A DNA stretch of 64,000 nucleotides from Alphaproteobacteria bacterium UBA4588 (GTDB lineage Bacteria > Pseudomonadota > Alphaproteobacteria > Rhodobacterales > Rhodobacteraceae): assembly GCA_905182195.1 (NCBI GenBank), contig CAJJAW010000008.1, positions 186,001 through 250,000 on the forward strand, in the 5' to 3' direction. Made by a program: the position numbers and the translations under genes. Positions 45,908-55,646 of this stretch are shown here, in pieces; position 1 is the first letter of the stretch, and each line of letters starts with the position of its first letter. The notes under the pieces were generated by a model. It ran no database searches, had not been told where the DNA came from, and was given only the letters and a program-made list of their open reading frames with translations.

Positions 45908-46267
45908 TCAGTGCCGGATCAGCACCATGATCCGCTGTAACCGGTTGATGATGAAATCAGGGGTAAAAGCCGCGCACAGTTGCTCAACTTTGCCCTCAGT
46001 AACGTCCCCTTCGATCAAGGCATGCACGGTGCCATCAGGATCTACCAATGCCAGGTAAATTTCTCCACGCCACAAAATGCCCAGAGCCAGGTTGAACGCA
46101 CTCCAGCTGGAATAAATCGTGATGGTACGCGCCCACATCTGAGGCGATGTGATGCCCAAACGCATACCTTTATCCACAAAAGACCGAAACAATACCGCGC
46201 CGCGCCCCACCACCGGCAACTCGACCCAAGCCTGGCCATCAGTTTCGCGTAAATCAAGCTGCTCCAC
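45908..46267 (-). CDS. Uncharacterised protein between serC and serB
   Basis: About 119 residues from a GTG at 46267. Segments such as AWVELPVVGRGAVLFRSFVD, TSPQMWARTITIYSSWSAFN and GEIYLALVDPDGTVHALIEG look like a folded protein. Codon choice (CTG, GGC, ATC rich) matches neighbouring genes. I do not recognise the family. The open frame continues upstream to a TTG at 46396 inside serB on the other strand, so the start is uncertain and antisense overlap with serB is possible. It reads toward serC on the same strand, so its transcript could run into the serC leader. Confidence 0.6.
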   Translation of the reverse strand: MEQLDLRETDGQAWVELPVVGRGAVLFRSFVDKGMRLGITSPQMWARTITIYSSWSAFNLALGILWRGEIYLALVDPDGTVHALIEGDVTEGKVEQLCAAFTPDFIINRLQRIMVLIRH

Positions 46268-46333
46268 ATTGGATCGCTTGCAACTTGCCAAAGGATTTGG
46301 CACATCTGCCCAAAATCTGGAAAAGGTTCCTCG

Positions 46334-47233
46334 ATGTATATCACGACCCTGCTCTGCAAACCCGGTCAGCAAGCGCTTACGCCAGCACTCACCCAATCAC
46401 TCCTTGGAGCTTGGGGCGGGCGCAGTTTGACGTGGTTGGCGGCAATGGACGCGGTTGAGTTTGAAATTCTCACCCTGCCTGAAAATCTTTGGCAGGTCTG
46501 GGGGGGCATGCAAACCTTAGGCATAGACCTGATTGTGCAGCCGGGCAAAGAACGCCGTAAGAAAATGCTGTTGGCCGATATGGACAGCACTATGATTGAG
46601 CAAGAATGCATCGATGAGCTGGCAGCCGAAGCGGGCGTCGGGCCAAGGGTAGCAGATATCACCGCTCGGGCCATGAACGGCGAGTTGGATTTCGAGCAGG
46701 CCCTGCGTGAACGTGTATGGCTGCTAAAAGGTTTACCTCTAAGGACCATTCAAAAGGTTTATCAAAATAGGATCACCTTTATGCCCGGCGGAGAAGTTCT
46801 TGTGGCCACAATGCGCGCCCACAAGGGATATGCCGCTTTAGTCAGCGGGGGGTTTACCGATTTCACCCGACCTGTGGCGGCTAAGCTTGGGTTTGATGAG
46901 CACCGTGCCAATAGGCTATTAAAGGCTAACGCAGCCCTCACCGGCCAAGTAGGCAACCCAATTTTAGGGCGGGAAGCTAAAGTCACCGCCCTGAATGAAA
47001 TCTCAACTGCCCAAAACTTACACGCAAATGATGTTTTGGCGGTGGGCGATGGCGCCAATGATCTCGACATGTTGAAATTAGCCGGGACCGGCGTAGCGTT
47101 ACATGCAAAACCAATTGTGCAAGACCAAGTATCCGTGCGAGTAAATCATGGTGACCTGACCGCGCTTTTATACCTGCAGGGCTATTCGAAATCAGAGTTT
47201 GTGATACCGCCAAACGTCAGCACTGCTCCTTAA
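46334..47233 (+). CDS. serB: Phosphoserine phosphatase
   Basis: This 299-residue HAD phosphatase makes serine from phosphoserine. Motif I is LLADMDSTMIEQECIDELA with Asp82/Asp84, motif II reads ALVSGGFTDF, and motif III/IV is VLAVGDGANDLDML. The first 70 residues form the extra N-terminal domain common in alphaproteobacterial SerB. It is divergent from the serC side and converges with the asparaginase gene (4-base overlap of ends). With serA and serC it completes the pathway. Confidence 0.96.
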   Translation: MYITTLLCKPGQQALTPALTQSLLGAWGGRSLTWLAAMDAVEFEILTLPENLWQVWGGMQTLGIDLIVQPGKERRKKMLLADMDSTMIEQECIDELAAEAGVGPRVADITARAMNGELDFEQALRERVWLLKGLPLRTIQKVYQNRITFMPGGEVLVATMRAHKGYAALVSGGFTDFTRPVAAKLGFDEHRANRLLKANAALTGQVGNPILGREAKVTALNEISTAQNLHANDVLAVGDGANDLDMLKLAGTGVALHAKPIVQDQVSVRVNHGDLTALLYLQGYSKSEFVIPPNVSTAP

Positions 47234-48207
47234 TTCAAAGCGACAGAAATACGTCCAGTCTCCAACCCGTCCCAGTTATGGATAGGGCCCAAGCGTTTTA
47301 ACGCCGCAGGATGTGCGGCATCCAACACGCCAAATCGGATCAATAGCGCTGTGATTACCGCTTCACTGGCTCGCGTGCCACCATCTTCAATTTTGACAGA
47401 AATACCTAAATTTTGACCAGGTATTATAGCAATGAACATGGCCTCCGCCCCAGTTTTAAGAGCAATTCCTGGAGCTGCACGCATCAATTCAGTGCAGGCG
47501 CGAGTTTCGCCGGCCACCAATTCTGGGTGTGCAATCATTGCATCGCGCAACAACGCTGCAGCCGCACTAATTGTGTCAGATCCATCCCCAGAGCACCGCG
47601 CCATCGCGCGGGCCAACCCAGTCATGGTGCAGGCCCAATTCGGCGCAGAGCACCCATCAATGCCATAACCTGGACTGGTTTCACCTGTAATTTCTTCAAA
47701 CGCGTCACGTACAGCTATTTGTACAGGATGATCGACCAAGTGATAGTCTGGACCCGCACCAAGGTGCCTGCTTAAAGTCAAAAACCCACAATGCTTGCCG
47801 GAACAATTGTTGTGGTACCTGCAGGGAGACTTATCCCTTTTGACTAAATCATTGCTTGCTGCAATGTCTCGTGGCCACTGTGTTCCACAGCGGAAATCAT
47901 CATCACTTTTGCCAAGATTTTGCAACCATGTTCGCACCAAGCCTGAATGAATTTCATCCCCCTGGTGGGATGCGCAGGACAGAGCCAATTGCCGCGATGT
48001 CAGACCAAATGCATTCGCAGCTCCAGAAGTTACAAGCGGTAAGGCTTGCAAGATTTTGCACGACGAGCGTGGTAAAATCACATGCTCAGCATTGCCCCAA
48101 GCCTCAACAATTTCTCCATCCAAATTGCATATCACCGCATGGCCACGATGCTGGCTTTCCAAAAAATCGCCCCGCCAAACATGAACCAATGGAATTGAAT
48201 GCAACAT
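47230..48207 (-). CDS. Asparaginase (rhizobial type, PF06089 family)
   Basis: This 325-residue enzyme of the Rhizobium etli type II-like asparaginase family hydrolyses asparagine to aspartate. Family landmarks include RSSCKILQALPLV, ALSCASHQGDEIH, NNCSGKHCGFL and YGIDGCSAPNWACTM, all Ser/Cys-rich active-site regions. It is unrelated to E. coli AnsA/AnsB. ATG 48207 has AAGGAGCC just upstream; the longer frame adds unconserved residues. No signal peptide. Confidence 0.9.
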   Translation of the reverse strand: MLHSIPLVHVWRGDFLESQHRGHAVICNLDGEIVEAWGNAEHVILPRSSCKILQALPLVTSGAANAFGLTSRQLALSCASHQGDEIHSGLVRTWLQNLGKSDDDFRCGTQWPRDIAASNDLVKRDKSPCRYHNNCSGKHCGFLTLSRHLGAGPDYHLVDHPVQIAVRDAFEEITGETSPGYGIDGCSAPNWACTMTGLARAMARCSGDGSDTISAAAALLRDAMIAHPELVAGETRACTELMRAAPGIALKTGAEAMFIAIIPGQNLGISVKIEDGGTRASEAVITALLIRFGVLDAAHPAALKRLGPIHNWDGLETGRISVALN

Positions 48208-48372
48208 ATTTGGCTCCTTAAAGCATTTTTTTGCCACCAATAGCTTAAGGGGGGTTTCCCCACAGGGTGCGGGTGCGTTAGGTTCACCGATAACAACGAT
48301 CTGATGATACGGCCAGTAAAAATATTGTGATGTGGTCCATGAAATGCAAACTAAACTATAAAGGCAGACCTA

Positions 48373-48897
48373 ATGTTAAAGACACTTATTTCTTCCACGG
48401 CTTGCATTCTGGGACTTCTGTGTTCCAACGCCTCGGCCCAAGAGACATCTAACCGCGCCTCAACTCACGACGATTGGTCTGTTTTTGTTGAAAGCAATCC
48501 GAAGGAGTGTTGGGCAGTAACGGCGCCAAAAGAGACTGTGAATAAACGCGATGGCAGTGTTGTGACGGTCCGGCGCAGCAAGATCTTGCTGTTTGTATTT
48601 CATCGCCCAAGCGATAATGTAAAAGGCCAAGTGGCGTTCACAGGTGGCTATCCATTTGCAAAAGGACGCAGCATTGCCTTAGACCTTGACGGTGTAATCT
48701 ATGATTTAACTGCCGATGGTGAATGGGCATGGCCACCCAGCCCTGCCGATGATGAAAAAATTATTGCCAGCATGAAACGTGGTGCGAAGGCTGTGGTTAC
48801 TGCACAATCAGAACGTGGAACAGTGACCAAGGACACCTTCAGTTTGACAGGCTTCACAGCCGCAGTAAAAGCTGCTGAAAAACGTTGCGCAGGCTAA
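48373..48897 (+). CDS. Invasion-associated locus B (IalB) family protein
   Basis: This 174-residue exported protein has a signal peptide ending in CSNASA, then DDWSVFVESNPKECWAVTAP and PFAKGRSIALDLDG, typical of roseobacter IalB-family proteins. Two Cys (in KECWA and near the C-terminus, KRCAG) could form a disulfide in the periplasm. The family name comes from Bartonella; in marine bacteria the function is unknown and need not involve invasion. Confidence 0.88.
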   Translation: MLKTLISSTACILGLLCSNASAQETSNRASTHDDWSVFVESNPKECWAVTAPKETVNKRDGSVVTVRRSKILLFVFHRPSDNVKGQVAFTGGYPFAKGRSIALDLDGVIYDLTADGEWAWPPSPADDEKIIASMKRGAKAVVTAQSERGTVTKDTFSLTGFTAAVKAAEKRCAG

Positions 48898-48967
48898 CAA
48901 TGCTTGAACGATTGGCAAATGAACCCGGCACTGCTAAAGCAGGGCTTAGTTAATTTGGATCGCCACC

Positions 48968-50152
48968 ATGACCGACGCATCAGCCCCTATCACACAAGAC
49001 CTCATTACGATTCCGCGCAAGATGCTGGACGGTCCCACGAATTTAGTAGGTTTAACACGTGATGCCCTGCGCAATGCCTTAGTGTCTGCTGGCACATCTG
49101 AGAAACAATCCAAGATGCGGACCGGTCAGCTTTGGCAATGGATCTACCAAAAAGGGGTTCGTGAATTTGATCAGATGACTAATCTGTCAAAAGAGTACCG
49201 CACGCTGCTGACGGAAAATTTTGTTGTGGCAATTCCTGAAGTTGTATCAAAACAGGTATCAATAGACGGCACTCGAAAATATCTGGTGCGAATTGCTGGT
49301 GGGCATGAAGTTGAAACGGTCTATATACCCGAAAAAGACCGTGGAACCCTATGCATTAGCAGCCAAGTGGGCTGCACTCTTACCTGCTCATTCTGCCACA
49401 CCGGCACACAAAAGTTAGTCCGCAATCTCACCGCCGGCGAAATAATTGGTCAAGTAATGCTGGCCCGCGACGACCTCGGAGAATGGCCAGAATCTGGTCG
49501 CAACCCAGTGAACACCGCAAGGCTACTTTCTAATATCGTGCTAATGGGCATGGGAGAGCCACTCTACAACTTTGAGAACGTCCGCGATGCAATGAAAATT
49601 GCAATGGATCCAGAAGGTATACAGTTGTCGCGGCGCCGAATTACCCTGTCGACCTCTGGCGTTGTTCCCGAGATAGCTAGAACTGCAACCGAGATTGGAT
49701 GCCTGCTGGCCATCTCATTTCATGGCACTACAGATGAGGTGCGCGATAAGCTGGTACCAATAAACAAACGCTGGAATTTGGAAGCTTTGCTAGAAGCACT
49801 GCGAGATTACCCTAAGGTGAGCAACTCCGAGCGGATCACATTTGAATATGTGATGCTAAAAGGTGTAAATGACGCCGATGAGGACGCGCATCGCTTGGTA
49901 CAACTGATCAAAGGCATTCCTGCCAAGGTTAATTTGATCCCGTTTAACCCGTGGCCAGGTGCACCCTATGAGCGTTCTTCCAACAACCGCATAAATGCAT
50001 TTGCAGAAATTATTTACCAAGCCGGCTACGCGAGCCCCGTCCGCAAACCCCGCGGCGAGGATATTTTTGCTGCCTGTGGACAACTCAAATCTGCTACAGA
50101 ACGCGCCCGAAAGAGCCGCAAGGAAATCGCTGCCGAAGCGGGTATTGGCTAA
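48968..50152 (+). CDS. rlmN: 23S rRNA (adenine2503-C2)-methyltransferase RlmN
   Basis: This 394-residue radical-SAM enzyme methylates A2503 of 23S rRNA and A37 of some tRNAs. The cluster Cys are C136, C140 and C143 (CTLTCSFC). The methyl-carrying and helper Cys are C370 (FAACGQL) and C129 (TLCISSQ). [12 protein letters not shown] and the late [14 protein letters not shown] are diagnostic. Full length. Its ATG lies 70 bases after the IalB gene. Confidence 0.97.
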   Translation: MTDASAPITQDLITIPRKMLDGPTNLVGLTRDALRNALVSAGTSEKQSKMRTGQLWQWIYQKGVREFDQMTNLSKEYRTLLTENFVVAIPEVVSKQVSIDGTRKYLVRIAGGHEVETVYIPEKDRGTLCISSQVGCTLTCSFCHTGTQKLVRNLTAGEIIGQVMLARDDLGEWPESGRNPVNTARLLSNIVLMGMGEPLYNFENVRDAMKIAMDPEGIQLSRRRITLSTSGVVPEIARTATEIGCLLAISFHGTTDEVRDKLVPINKRWNLEALLEALRDYPKVSNSERITFEYVMLKGVNDADEDAHRLVQLIKGIPAKVNLIPFNPWPGAPYERSSNNRINAFAEIIYQAGYASPVRKPRGEDIFAACGQLKSATERARKSRKEIAAEAGIG

Positions 50153-50230
50153 GGCACGCCACGCTTGACTTGTTTCATCAATCCTTACGGCTTACCAATC
50201 AAGACTATAAACGCGCTTGGGAGGCAAAAG

Positions 50231-51142
50231 ATGGTAAACTCAGAGCAAATTGGTGCTGCATGGGACAAAATTCGCGGGCATGTGGTCCGTACCCCTGTCA
50301 TTCAAACCGATGTGTTTGGACTGTCGCTTGCCATAAAACTTGAGCATATGCAGCACACTGGAAGCTTCAAAGCCCGCGGGGCTATGAATTCGCTTCTATC
50401 GATGAATGTGCCCAATGCTGGGTTAGTAGCTGCAAGTGGCGGCAATCATGGCGCAGCTGTTGCCTGGGCTGCTGCGAGTTTGGGACATAAAGCGCGGATA
50501 TATGTACCGGAAATTGCTGGACAAGCCAAAATAAATTTAATCAAAAATCTCGGTGCAAATCTTGTGGTGGTCCCCGGTGCATATTCCAATGCGCTTGAGC
50601 AGGCCTTGGAATATGAGGCCGACACCGGTGCAGCACAAATTCACGCATTTGATGCCCCAGGAACTGTCGCAGGACAAGGTACAGTAATGGCTGAATGGGA
50701 AGACCAAGGCTTAGAGGCTGATACCGTATTGATTGCTGTGGGGGGGGGCGGCCTGATCGGTGGTGCAATGGCTTGGCTTCAAGGACGATGCAAGGTGGTG
50801 GGCGTTGAGCCCTTCAATGCCCCAACCCTAACCAAAGCGCTGCAAAATGGTCCGCAAACTACGGTTGAGGTATCGGGCATAGCCGCCAACGCTCTAGGAG
50901 CTAAACAGGTAGGGAGCATATGCTATGATTTAGCGCAAGCGACCAGCACGAAAACAGTAAACGTCGAAGATGATGCCATTGGAAAAGCTCAACTTTTACT
51001 TTGGGAGAAGCTACGCCAACTAGTCGAACCGGCGGGTGCAGCCGCTTTGGCAGCTCTACTTTCTGGCGCGTATGTCCCACAAAAAGGTGAACGCGTGGCT
51101 GTCTTGCTATGTGGTGCGAACCCCGCCACGTCTCCATTATGA
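50231..51142 (+). CDS. Serine/threonine dehydratase-like PLP enzyme
   Basis: This 303-residue fold type II PLP enzyme has the lysine in HTGSFKARGAMNSLL, the SGGNHGAAVAWAA phosphate/substrate loop, and the Gly-rich VGGGGLIGGAMAW. It resembles threonine/serine dehydratases and serine racemases of about 310-330 residues, lacking the regulatory ACT domain of IlvA. ATG 50231 is preceded by GGGAGG; the upstream frame is discarded. Serine as substrate would fit the nearby serine genes but is not proven. Confidence 0.88.
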   Translation: MVNSEQIGAAWDKIRGHVVRTPVIQTDVFGLSLAIKLEHMQHTGSFKARGAMNSLLSMNVPNAGLVAASGGNHGAAVAWAAASLGHKARIYVPEIAGQAKINLIKNLGANLVVVPGAYSNALEQALEYEADTGAAQIHAFDAPGTVAGQGTVMAEWEDQGLEADTVLIAVGGGGLIGGAMAWLQGRCKVVGVEPFNAPTLTKALQNGPQTTVEVSGIAANALGAKQVGSICYDLAQATSTKTVNVEDDAIGKAQLLLWEKLRQLVEPAGAAALAALLSGAYVPQKGERVAVLLCGANPATSPL

Positions 51143-51255
51143 GGCCAATTCCACGCATTGAAGAATAGACCCACCACAAACTTAAATGGCGATAGGCTAG
51201 ACCTGAAGCGCGACTTTCAGTATGACGCATTAAATTCAACTAATTGGAGCCTTTC

Positions 51256-52083
51256 ATGTCGAACCCACTTCTAGAAAAAGCCATTGAGGCCGCGTGGGAC
51301 GCACGCGACGGCATCTCTCCCACAACCAAGGGCGAAACCCGTGAGGCAATTGAAACAACGTTGAACGCACTCGACAGCGGCTCATTACGTGTCGCTGAAA
51401 GACATGAAAGTGGTGACTGGCATGTAAATCAATGGGCTAAAAAAGCAGTTTTGCTCGGCTTCCGGCTCAAGGATATGGAGCTACAAGGTGGCAGCGCCCA
51501 AGGCGGTAGCTGGTGGGATAAGGTCGACAGCAAGTGGAAAGATTGGGGCACAGACGAATGGGGGGCTGCGGGGTTTCGTGCCGTTCCAAATTGCGTAGTC
51601 CGAAAGTCTGCCTATATTGCTCCAGGTGTTGTTTTAATGCCATCTTTTGTAAATCTTGGCGCCTATGTCGACAGCGGCACCATGGTTGACACTTGGGCGA
51701 CAGTCGGCAGCTGCGCGCAGATTGGTAAAAACGTACATCTGTCTGGCGGTGTCGGCATCGGTGGTGTTTTAGAACCCATGCAGGCAGGTCCAACAATTAT
51801 AGAAGACAATTGCTTTATCGGGGCCCGTTCCGAAGTAGTTGAGGGCTGCATCGTGCGCGAGGGCGCAGTTTTAGGCATGGGTGTATTCATCGGGAAATCA
51901 ACCAAAATCGTTGACCGAGAAACTGGCAACGTGATGTATGGTGAAGTACCGCCATATTCCGTTGTTGTGGCAGGCTCGATGCCATCAAAAAATAATGTGA
52001 ACCTCTATTGCGCTGTGATCGTTAAACGAGTCGATGCTCAGACACGCTCGAAAACAGCCATTAATGAACTGCTGCGGGACTAA
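51256..52083 (+). CDS. dapD: 2,3,4,5-tetrahydropyridine-2,6-dicarboxylate N-succinyltransferase
   Basis: This 275-residue left-handed beta-helix enzyme succinylates tetrahydrodipicolinate in the succinylase branch of DAP/lysine synthesis. Hexapeptide-repeat turns are visible ([36 protein letters not shown]), as is the C-terminal [19 protein letters not shown]. The ATG at 51256 has TTGGAG upstream. It leads a tight set: dapD, an unknown ORF, dapE, DUF2064. Confidence 0.96.
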   Translation: MSNPLLEKAIEAAWDARDGISPTTKGETREAIETTLNALDSGSLRVAERHESGDWHVNQWAKKAVLLGFRLKDMELQGGSAQGGSWWDKVDSKWKDWGTDEWGAAGFRAVPNCVVRKSAYIAPGVVLMPSFVNLGAYVDSGTMVDTWATVGSCAQIGKNVHLSGGVGIGGVLEPMQAGPTIIEDNCFIGARSEVVEGCIVREGAVLGMGVFIGKSTKIVDRETGNVMYGEVPPYSVVVAGSMPSKNNVNLYCAVIVKRVDAQTRSKTAINELLRD

Positions 52084-52123
52084 AGTTTAAAACTTCCATT
52101 GAAAACAACAAAACAGTGTAGCC

Positions 52124-52471
52124 ATGACTGAAAAAATTAAACGTACCCATTACGTATATACCTTGCTAGTTGAGGTGGGGCGTAAAGTAGGGGATGGACT
52201 GCCAAGCGAAGCCACCGGTGGCGCTTTGATGATCTATGCCAGTGGAGTAGATGAACCTGAAGCCGTGCGCGAAACTGTAGCCATTTTGAAGCAGGCTGAT
52301 CTCGCACCTTTGGATGTGACAGGCTATGGTACTTTGGATGAACGCATAGCCGAAGGCCATGACATTACACAGGAGGAGCGAGAACTTATGCAGCGTGCCC
52401 TAGATGAAAATAGTGTTGTGGTAACTCAGATGACCCCATTTTTCGAAAACTTCCCAAAAGGAGCCCATTGA
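52124..52471 (+). CDS. Uncharacterised protein encoded between dapD and dapE
   Basis: This 115-residue, acidic, soluble protein has no recognised domain. The first half ([20 protein letters not shown] then [12 protein letters not shown]) looks like a beta-rich core. Then come a helix-rich [19 protein letters not shown] and an acidic [19 protein letters not shown]. Its stop overlaps the dapE start (TGATG), so it is translationally coupled to DAP synthesis. It could be a small accessory or regulatory protein for this pathway; function is unknown. Confidence 0.82.
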   Translation: MTEKIKRTHYVYTLLVEVGRKVGDGLPSEATGGALMIYASGVDEPEAVRETVAILKQADLAPLDVTGYGTLDERIAEGHDITQEERELMQRALDENSVVVTQMTPFFENFPKGAH

Positions 52472-53601
52472 TGGTTGATCCAGCACAGCTCACCGCCGAT
52501 TTAATTCGCTGTGCCAGCGTGACCCCTGTAGAAGGTGGCGCATTAACTTTGCTAGAGGATAGGCTGTCGAGCGTCGGCTTTACCTGCACACGTGTGGATC
52601 GCGGTGATGTCTCTAATCTATTCGCGCGCTGGGGCACTGGCAAAACCTTTGGCTTTAATGGACATACGGATGTGGTACCTGTCGGCGACGTTGCTGCTTG
52701 GACAGTCGATCCGTTCGGCGCTGAAATCCGCAACGGTTTTATGTATGGCCGCGGTGCTACAGATATGAAATCTGGTGTTGCCGCTTTTGTCGCTGCCGCA
52801 ATGGATTTTGTGTCTGAAACACCTCCAGGCGGGTCTATCGTATTAACTATAACAGGGGACGAAGAAGGCGCAGCTAAAGATGGCACCGTAGCATTGTTAG
52901 AGTGGATGCAGGCCAACGGTGAGACAATGGATGTCTGCTTAGTAGGCGAGCCAACCTGCCCTGAAAACATGGGCCAAATGATGAAGATTGGGCGCCGTGG
53001 ATCGATGAATGCCTTTTTCAAAATCACTGGCCAACAGGGCCATTCGGCTTACCCACATCGCGCAAAAAACCCGTTGCCCGCAATGGCGTGCCTAGTAGCT
53101 AAACTGAGTAGCGCTGAATTAGATCAAGGTACAGAATATTTCGATGCCTCCAGCCTAGCCGTGGTCACCATCGACACAGACAACACAGCAACTAATATAA
53201 TCCCAGCCCAAACCCTTTCGACCGTTAATCTGCGGTTCAACGATGCACATTCTGGCGCCAGCCTTACCGGTTGGCTACAGACCCAAGCAAATGGGATCGC
53301 CACTAAATTTGACGTGAGCGTCGAACTAGAAACAAGCATCTCAGGCGAAAGCTTTATCACCCCCCCCTCGGCTTTGTCAGAGCTGGTGGCCAACGCGGTA
53401 CAGATAGAAACCAACCGAACCCCAGAAATGTCCACCAGTGGCGGTACATCGGACGCCCGCTTCGTACAGCATCATTGCCCTGTGGTGGAATTTGGTTTGG
53501 TTGGCAAAACTATGCATCAAGTGGACGAACGGGTCGAAATTGCGCAAATTCACCAGTTAAAATCAATCTACACTAGGATTTTGCGTGATTATTTCACCTA
53601 A
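52471..53601 (+). CDS. dapE: Succinyl-diaminopimelate desuccinylase
   Basis: This 376-residue M20 zinc enzyme releases succinate from N-succinyl-LL-DAP. Metal motifs [24 protein letters not shown] and [11 protein letters not shown] are present, with the [12 protein letters not shown] segment near the end and the dimerisation domain in between. ATG 52471 follows AAAGGAG and overlaps the upstream stop; a TTG three bases earlier is possible. Confidence 0.97.
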   Translation: MVDPAQLTADLIRCASVTPVEGGALTLLEDRLSSVGFTCTRVDRGDVSNLFARWGTGKTFGFNGHTDVVPVGDVAAWTVDPFGAEIRNGFMYGRGATDMKSGVAAFVAAAMDFVSETPPGGSIVLTITGDEEGAAKDGTVALLEWMQANGETMDVCLVGEPTCPENMGQMMKIGRRGSMNAFFKITGQQGHSAYPHRAKNPLPAMACLVAKLSSAELDQGTEYFDASSLAVVTIDTDNTATNIIPAQTLSTVNLRFNDAHSGASLTGWLQTQANGIATKFDVSVELETSISGESFITPPSALSELVANAVQIETNRTPEMSTSGGTSDARFVQHHCPVVEFGLVGKTMHQVDERVEIAQIHQLKSIYTRILRDYFT

Positions 53602-54172
53602 ATACCGCAGACGTTTGGTGGTTATGGTCAAAGAGCCTCGCCCAGGCCGAGTGAAAACAAGGCTGGGGCGCAGCATTGGGATGACTACGGCCGCGTGGTG
53701 GTTTCGCCATCAAGCCCGCAGGGTTTTGCGCCAGTTGCAAGATCCCAGATGGGAACTAATCCTCTCAGTCTCACCCAATTATGAAGGCATGCAAAGCCGG
53801 GTGTGGCCGCACCACCTCGCACGCACACCGCAAGGCCAAGGCAATCTAGGCACTCGGATGAAAACGCTGTTTGACAGCCTTCCACCAGGCCCAGCTTGCA
53901 TCATCGGCGCTGATATTCCCGGGGTGACATCTCGCGAGATATGGCAGGCTTTCCGCAGCTTGGGGACTCATGACGCCACCTTTGGGCCTGCGCCTGATGG
54001 CGGCTATTGGTTAATCGGACTGAAACGCACCAAGCCAACCCCGGCTCGCCTTTTCAGCGAGGTCCGCTGGTCTACAGCAACCGCATTACAAGATACTATA
54101 GACAACATACCAGATCTCACCATTGGTAGGGTTGCAACTCTCAGTGATGTGGATGACGCGAACGATCTGTAG
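53585..54172 (+). CDS. DUF2064 (TIGR04282) family glycosyltransferase-like protein
   Basis: This 195-residue protein starts at a GTG overlapping dapE by 17 bases, with a TAGGA site. It contains [20 protein letters not shown], typical of this nucleotidyl/glycosyltransferase-A-like group, then IIGADIPGV and [14 protein letters not shown]. The cellular role is unknown; the coupling to dapE suggests only co-transcription. Confidence 0.87.
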   Translation: MIISPKYRRRLVVMVKEPRPGRVKTRLGRSIGMTTAAWWFRHQARRVLRQLQDPRWELILSVSPNYEGMQSRVWPHHLARTPQGQGNLGTRMKTLFDSLPPGPACIIGADIPGVTSREIWQAFRSLGTHDATFGPAPDGGYWLIGLKRTKPTPARLFSEVRWSTATALQDTIDNIPDLTIGRVATLSDVDDANDL

Positions 54173-54186
54173 ACTGAGATACGGGA

Positions 54187-55056
54187 TTACCGCAACGTTT
54201 GGCGTGCCATTTGTACTGCCAAAATTCCCAGCATGATCACCACCACACCAACAACATCCCAGACACGAAGACTTTCACCAAGAAAAATTGTTGCGATTGC
54301 CACCCCAAAGAACGGGTTTAAAAAGTGGAATGTCGCTGCCTTAACCGCCCCAATACGGCGGACTAGCCAGAACCAAATGAAGGTTGCTACAAGTCCTGGC
54401 ATCACGACTGTGTAAGAAAATGCAATGATCAATTTTGGTGACCAGACAACTACTTTATGTTCCAAAAACAGCCCTGGGATCGCGAGCAATGCAGAACCCA
54501 CAAGCATTTGCAGACCAATGATCATCAAAAGATTTCCACCCGAGGATGCGCCCCGGACCATCAATGTCGCCACCGTGAGGGAGGCCACCGCTATGAAGCA
54601 AAGAATGATTCCAAAAAGATCCACTCCTTCCTGCATGCGAGCGCCCATAATCAAGGCAACACCCAATGCGCCGGCAAAAAGTCCCAAAATCCCAATCCAA
54701 GATAGTCGTTCTCCAAAAATCACCCAGCCTGCGAATCCTACAGCCAGGGGCATTGTAGAGGCAATTATAGAGGCCAAAGAGGCTTCAATCGATTGCATTG
54801 CAACAAAATTTAGCCCCAAATATAGCGCGTTTTGACAAATGCCAAATACGATGGTGGCCTTCCATTGTGCGGGTGTCAGCCGCCAAGTCTGGCCCAACAT
54901 ACGCGCAATCGCGATACCGACCATGCCTGAAATCAAAAACCGCAAAGACAGCGCTAAAATTGGCGGCGCGTCCGTCACGATGATCCGAGCCGACGTAAAA
55001 GCGGACGACCAAATAAGCGCAAATGCCAACCCGGCCAATATAGCGCGCATATCCAT
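54187..55056 (-). CDS. DMT-family (EamA) transporter
   Basis: This 289-residue membrane protein has ten hydrophobic segments in two EamA repeats. The start RAILAGLAFALIWSSAFTSA, and PFFGVAIATIFLGESL in the last quarter, are typical. The substrate is unknown. ATG 55056 (MDMRAILAG) follows AGAAGGTG; an ATG two codons later is also possible. It is unrelated in detail to the DMT protein at 17.7 kb. Confidence 0.88.
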   Translation of the reverse strand: MDMRAILAGLAFALIWSSAFTSARIIVTDAPPILALSLRFLISGMVGIAIARMLGQTWRLTPAQWKATIVFGICQNALYLGLNFVAMQSIEASLASIIASTMPLAVGFAGWVIFGERLSWIGILGLFAGALGVALIMGARMQEGVDLFGIILCFIAVASLTVATLMVRGASSGGNLLMIIGLQMLVGSALLAIPGLFLEHKVVVWSPKLIIAFSYTVVMPGLVATFIWFWLVRRIGAVKAATFHFLNPFFGVAIATIFLGESLRVWDVVGVVVIMLGILAVQMARQTLR

Positions 55057-55181
55057 AGTGTAGCACCTTCTCAGAAATTGGTTGTTACAAGCTTTGTGCA
55101 ATATCAAAGGATGACGCAAGGCTTGTCAGCCTTCATAAATGTACATGTAGTGAGCATAAATACAAGGTATTGAATTTAAAC

Positions 55182-55218
55182 AAAAAAAATCCGCGTCGAC
55201 CATATCGAAACGGATTTT
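55182..55218 (-). terminator. Intrinsic terminator after the HU gene
   Basis: On the minus strand AAAATCCG pairs with CGGATTTT around a partly self-complementary loop (TCGA twice). A run of eight T follows, which is classical for an intrinsic terminator. Confidence 0.75.
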
Positions 55219-55239
55219 AATTTAAACTGTTAAGTAACC

Positions 55240-55527
55240 TTAGCCGTTTACGCTGTCTTTCAGAGCTTTTGCAATTGTCATTTTTACAACTTTATCAGCA
55301 TCTTTTTTAAAGCTTTCACCAGTGGCAGGGTTGCGTACCATGCGCTCTGGACGTTCGCGGCAATAAATTTTTCCAATACCAGGCAAAGTGACAGCACCGC
55401 CCGCAGAAACTTCACTTGTGATCAAACCACATATAGCATCCAAAGATGCTATAGCTGATTTTTTGTCAGTATCCATTTTTTCTGCCAAGGCAGCAACCAA
55501 CTGTGTTTTCGTCATAGGTTTCGACAT
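55240..55527 (-). CDS. HU-family DNA-binding protein
   Basis: This 95-residue histone-like protein bends and compacts DNA as a dimer. MTKTQLVAALAEKMDTDKKS forms the helical base. The beta-arm region (GIGKIYCRERPERMVRNPAT, GESFKKDADKVVKM) is slightly changed from classical HU, with a Cys and a missing Pro-rich tip sequence. Start at ATG 55527 with GGAG about 8 bases upstream. It ends at a strong terminator. Confidence 0.93.
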   Translation of the reverse strand: MSKPMTKTQLVAALAEKMDTDKKSAIASLDAICGLITSEVSAGGAVTLPGIGKIYCRERPERMVRNPATGESFKKDADKVVKMTIAKALKDSVNG

Positions 55528-55646
55528 TTTAATCTCCTAACAAGCCCAATATATAGGGCGCCAATCTTTGGTAGTTAACTGCATATTGTACTAAGACACA
55601 ACAAATTGTGTCACTTTAAAGTGAAAAAAAAAATTAATTTACATAA

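Noticed and set aside
54455-54705. Open frames inside the DMT transporter gene at 54.2-55.1 kb
   Set aside because: They lie in other frames of a clear membrane-protein gene, with poor codon use and no start signals.
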